A DNA stretch of 5,350 bases from Candidatus Omnitrophota bacterium (GTDB taxonomy: Bacteria > Omnitrophota > Gorgyraeia > Gygaellales > Profunditerraquicolaceae): the NCBI GenBank assembly GCA_017995695.1, contig JAGOIJ010000115.1, positions 1-5,350 on the forward strand. Direction: 5' to 3'. The translations under genes were made by a program, and so were the position numbers. Every line of letters starts with the position of its first letter. Position 1 is the stretch's first letter. This document shows, piece by piece, positions 4,745 to 5,350 of this stretch. The notes beneath the pieces were generated by a model. That model saw only the letters and a list, made by a program, of their open reading frames with translations, had not been told where the DNA came from and made no database searches.

Positions 4745-5350
4745 ATGAAAATCCCCCTTACCGATCTTAACGCCCAATACAAAACCATTCAGCCAGAAGT
4801 TGATGCTGCCATTGCCGAGGTATTGAAAGAGTCAGGTTTTATACTTGGCAAGCAGGTGGAAGTATTCGAGAAGCAGATAGCCCAATATCATAACGTAAAG
4901 GCAGCAGTGGGGGTTGCTTCAGGAACCGATGCTTTGGTTTTATCATTAGCTTCGCTTGGCATTAAGCCCAAAGATGAGGTTATTACTACGCCATTCACCT
5001 TTATTGCCACTGCCGAAGCTATCCACCGCGTAGGCGCAAAGCCGGTGTTCTGCGATATTGATGCGTCTACTTTTTGTCTTGATCCTGCAAAAATTAAGCA
5101 GTGCATTAACTCTCGCACAAAAGCGATTATCCCTGTGCATTTGTTTGGATGTCCATGTCAGATTGATGCTATCAGTTCAATTGCAAAGTCGCATAATCTA
5201 AAGATAGTTGAGGATTGCGCTCAATCATTCGGCAGCGAGTATCATGGGAAAAGGGTGGGTAGCTTCGGGGATTGCGGGTGTCTTAGTTTTTTCCCGGGCA
5301 AGACTCTTGGCGCTTATGGCGATGGTGGTATGGTGGTTACGGATGATGAG
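4745..5350 (+). CDS. DegT/DnrJ/EryC1/StrS-family sugar aminotransferase, 3'-truncated by the window edge
   Basis: PLP-dependent fold-type I enzyme that transaminates a keto nucleotide sugar, usually from glutamate. The 202 visible residues, open to the last base, are about half of the usual 360-400. Signatures are PLTDLNAQY (4-12, N-terminal family motif), GFILGKQVEVFE (31-42), ASGTDAL (58-64, phosphate contact), VEDCAQSFG (155-163, with Asp157 pairing with the PLP pyridine N) and SFFPGKTLGAYGDGG (181-195), in which Lys186 would form the PLP Schiff base. It resembles WbpE-like and FdtB/QdtB-like members, but substrate (dTDP-3-keto-6-deoxyhexose versus a UDP-keto sugar) cannot be decided from this half. 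It has eight cysteines, including CPC (136-138) and CGC (177-179), which is high. The ATG at 4745 lies 27 bases after rmlB with only a weak AGAG ahead of it; a TTG codon directly before it is a less likely start. It may use the RmlB product for an amino sugar. Confidence 0.92.
   Translation, partial: MKIPLTDLNAQYKTIQPEVDAAIAEVLKESGFILGKQVEVFEKQIAQYHNVKAAVGVASGTDALVLSLASLGIKPKDEVITTPFTFIATAEAIHRVGAKPVFCDIDASTFCLDPAKIKQCINSRTKAIIPVHLFGCPCQIDAISSIAKSHNLKIVEDCAQSFGSEYHGKRVGSFGDCGCLSFFPGKTLGAYGDGGMVVTDDE

Noticed and set aside
4888..5140. Minus-strand open frames of 64 and 76 codons inside the aminotransferase
   Set aside because: The plus-strand frame here carries all the expected DegT-family motifs, so these are antisense shadows.

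Overview
The window is a run of six same-strand (+) genes with almost no intergenic space. It reads like chromosomal DNA from a Gram-negative-type bacterium of moderate G+C (roughly 40-45% by eye) using the standard code. A deep-branching or candidate phylum such as Omnitrophota is possible, judging from the divergent protein styles and the short heptamer repeat, but nothing here proves a taxon. No RNA gene, mobile element, CRISPR array or clear terminator is visible. The largest gap between genes is about 30 bases.

Layout: (1) 1-984 is the 3' part of tyrosyl-tRNA synthetase, cut by the window edge. (2) 988-1995 is an unrecognised 335-residue protein built from about seven or eight beta-hairpin units with a recurring G-x-W core; it ends in an outer-membrane-like C-terminal Phe but has no signal peptide. 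(3) 2019-2882 is glucose-1-phosphate thymidylyltransferase (RmlA). (4) 2879-3709 overlaps rmlA by ATGA and is an SDR enzyme. It resembles the plant and giant-virus NRS/ER proteins (nucleotide-4-keto-6-deoxyglucose 3,5-epimerase/4-reductase) more than ordinary RmlD. (5) 3740-4717 is dTDP-glucose 4,6-dehydratase (RmlB). (6) 4745-5350 is the N-terminal half of a DegT/DnrJ/EryC1/StrS sugar aminotransferase, cut by the right edge.

Genes 3-5 together can be read as a complete compact route: glucose-1-phosphate to dTDP-glucose (RmlA), to dTDP-4-keto-6-deoxyglucose (RmlB), to dTDP-L-rhamnose by one bifunctional NRS/ER-like enzyme in place of separate RmlC and RmlD. The aminotransferase suggests that the locus continues into a larger surface-polysaccharide or nucleotide-sugar cluster. 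The most interesting points are the NRS/ER-like gene inside a bacterial rml cassette and the G-x-W repeat protein. Smaller points are the altered base-recognition position in RmlA and a degenerate 7-bp tandem repeat between genes 4 and 5.
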